Of a DNA stretch of 21,420 nucleotides, positions 20,729-21,420 are shown in pieces (position 1 is the stretch's first letter; the number at the start of each line of letters is the position of its first letter). Under the pieces are notes generated by a model, which did no database searches, was not told where the DNA came from, and worked only from the letters and a program-made list of their open reading frames with translations. The translations under genes and the position numbers were made by a program. The stretch covers positions 1 to 21,420 of the forward strand of contig CAMTDY010000023.1 of the NCBI GenBank assembly GCA_947070915.1, written 5' to 3'. Origin of the DNA: an uncultured Roseburia sp. (GTDB lineage: Bacteria > Bacillota > Clostridia > Lachnospirales > Lachnospiraceae).

Positions 20729-21420
20729 ATAATAATACCTATGAGCTGACTGCGCCCTGCCACTTTGGAATGGAGGCAGTGCTGAAACGGGAAATTCTGG
20801 ATCTTGGTTACGAGATCGTGACAGTGGATAACGGAAAGGTTACTTTCCGGGCAGATGCAGAGGGGATCTGCCGGGCCAACATTTTCCTGCGGACAACGGA
20901 ACGGATTCTTTTAAAAGTGGCAGAATTCAAGGCATATACCTTCGATGAACTGTTTGAAAATATAAAGGCGCTGCCATGGGACAGATACATTCCCAAAGAC
21001 GGAAAATTCTGGGTGGCAAAAGCGTCCTCGGTAAATAGCCAGCTGTTCAGCCCTTCGGATATTCAGCGAATTGTAAAAAAGGCAATGGTGGAAAGCCTGA
21101 AAAAGACGTATCACCAGGAATGGTTTGCAGAAGATGGGGCGGAATATCCCCTGCGTATCAGCATATTAAAAAATGTGGTGACGGTGGGGCTTGATACGAC
21201 GGGAACATCTCTTCACAAGAGGGGATACCGGAAGTATACAGCTCCTGCACCGGTGACAGAGACGCTGGCTGCAGCGATCCTTCTCCTTTCGCCCTGGAAA
21301 AAGGACCGGATCCTGGTGGATCCATTTTGTGGCAGCGGGACGATCCTCATCGAAGCGGCGATGATCGCCATGAATATGGCTCCGGGGATGAACCGGGAAT
21401 TTACTGCCGAGGGCTGGACC
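20725..21420 (+). CDS. THUMP-domain 23S rRNA methyltransferase, N-terminal part
   Basis: The open frame runs off the right end of the window, so only 232 codons are seen. The product begins MNNNTYELTAPCHFGMEAVL, the start of the RlmL/YpsC-type N2-guanine rRNA methyltransferases. A THUMP RNA-binding domain covers about residues 45-160, with VTVGLDTTGTSLHKRGYRKY leading into the methyltransferase domain. That domain shows the SAM-binding block LVDPFCGSGTILIEAA (197-212). The expected catalytic NPPY-type motif lies beyond the window. The start overlaps the rhodanese stop (ATGA) and the site AAAGG lies upstream, so the two genes are probably translationally coupled. Which guanine is methylated cannot be told here. 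Confidence 0.92.
   Translation, partial: MNNNTYELTAPCHFGMEAVLKREILDLGYEIVTVDNGKVTFRADAEGICRANIFLRTTERILLKVAEFKAYTFDELFENIKALPWDRYIPKDGKFWVAKASSVNSQLFSPSDIQRIVKKAMVESLKKTYHQEWFAEDGAEYPLRISILKNVVTVGLDTTGTSLHKRGYRKYTAPAPVTETLAAAILLLSPWKKDRILVDPFCGSGTILIEAAMIAMNMAPGMNREFTAEGWT

Overview
The window looks like the chromosome of a low-to-moderate GC Gram-positive anaerobe, most likely a Clostridia member of the Lachnospiraceae type. This rests on strong AGGAGG ribosome binding sites, frequent GTG/TTG starts, the zinc-type S14, a zinc-type adenylate kinase LID, and a lipoprotein, an M14 peptidase and an Amidase_3 protein typical of gut Clostridia. The assignment is by eye, without a database search.

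Bases 1-10859 are a co-directional ribosomal protein block (S10 and spc operons) in the classical order: rplW (3' end), rplB, rpsS, rplV, rpsC, rplP, rpmC, rpsQ, rplN, rplX, rplE, rpsN (zinc type), rpsH, rplF, rplR, rpsE, rpmD, rplO, secY, adk, map, infA. Most genes are tightly spaced or overlap. The exceptions are a structured 154-bp gap between rplB and rpsS, hairpins in the rplW-rplB and rpsS-rplV gaps, and a terminator-like hairpin before adk. The usual continuation (rpmJ, rpsM, rpsK, rpsD, rpoA, rplQ) is absent: a strong terminator follows infA and unrelated genes begin.

Bases 10860-14043 hold two apparently single-gene units: a siroheme/4Fe-4S nitrite/sulfite reductase with its own promoter and a large terminator-like palindrome, and an unrecognised lipoprotein behind a candidate promoter and palindromic operator. 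Bases 14040-15463 are the infC-rpmI-rplT translation operon. Its leader has a strong promoter, an intrinsic terminator just before infC, and an upstream segment able to capture the terminator's 5' arm, which together look like a ribosomal-protein attenuation switch. infC probably starts at a rare ATC codon.

Bases 15464-18220 contain a secreted Ig-like/M14 metallopeptidase and a secreted N-acetylmuramoyl-L-alanine amidase, on either side of a tRNA-Leu with the unusual anticodon AAG. Bases 18221-21420 contain a SEC-C zinc-motif protein, class II fructose-bisphosphate aldolase (fba), a 93-residue Asn/Ser/Thr-rich low-complexity protein of unknown function, a highly palindromic spacer, a single-domain rhodanese, and the start of a THUMP-domain rRNA methyltransferase that runs off the window and overlaps the rhodanese by 4 bp.

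I see no CRISPR array, insertion sequence, integrase, toxin-antitoxin pair or phage gene. No convincing new multi-gene system is visible. The best leads are the infC leader switch, the repeat-built Asn-rich protein with its palindromic flank, the altered active-site residue in the sulfite reductase, tRNA-Leu(AAG), and the broken spc-alpha junction. No gene-free stretch exceeds 300 bases; the longest is 12550-12813, described under its own features.
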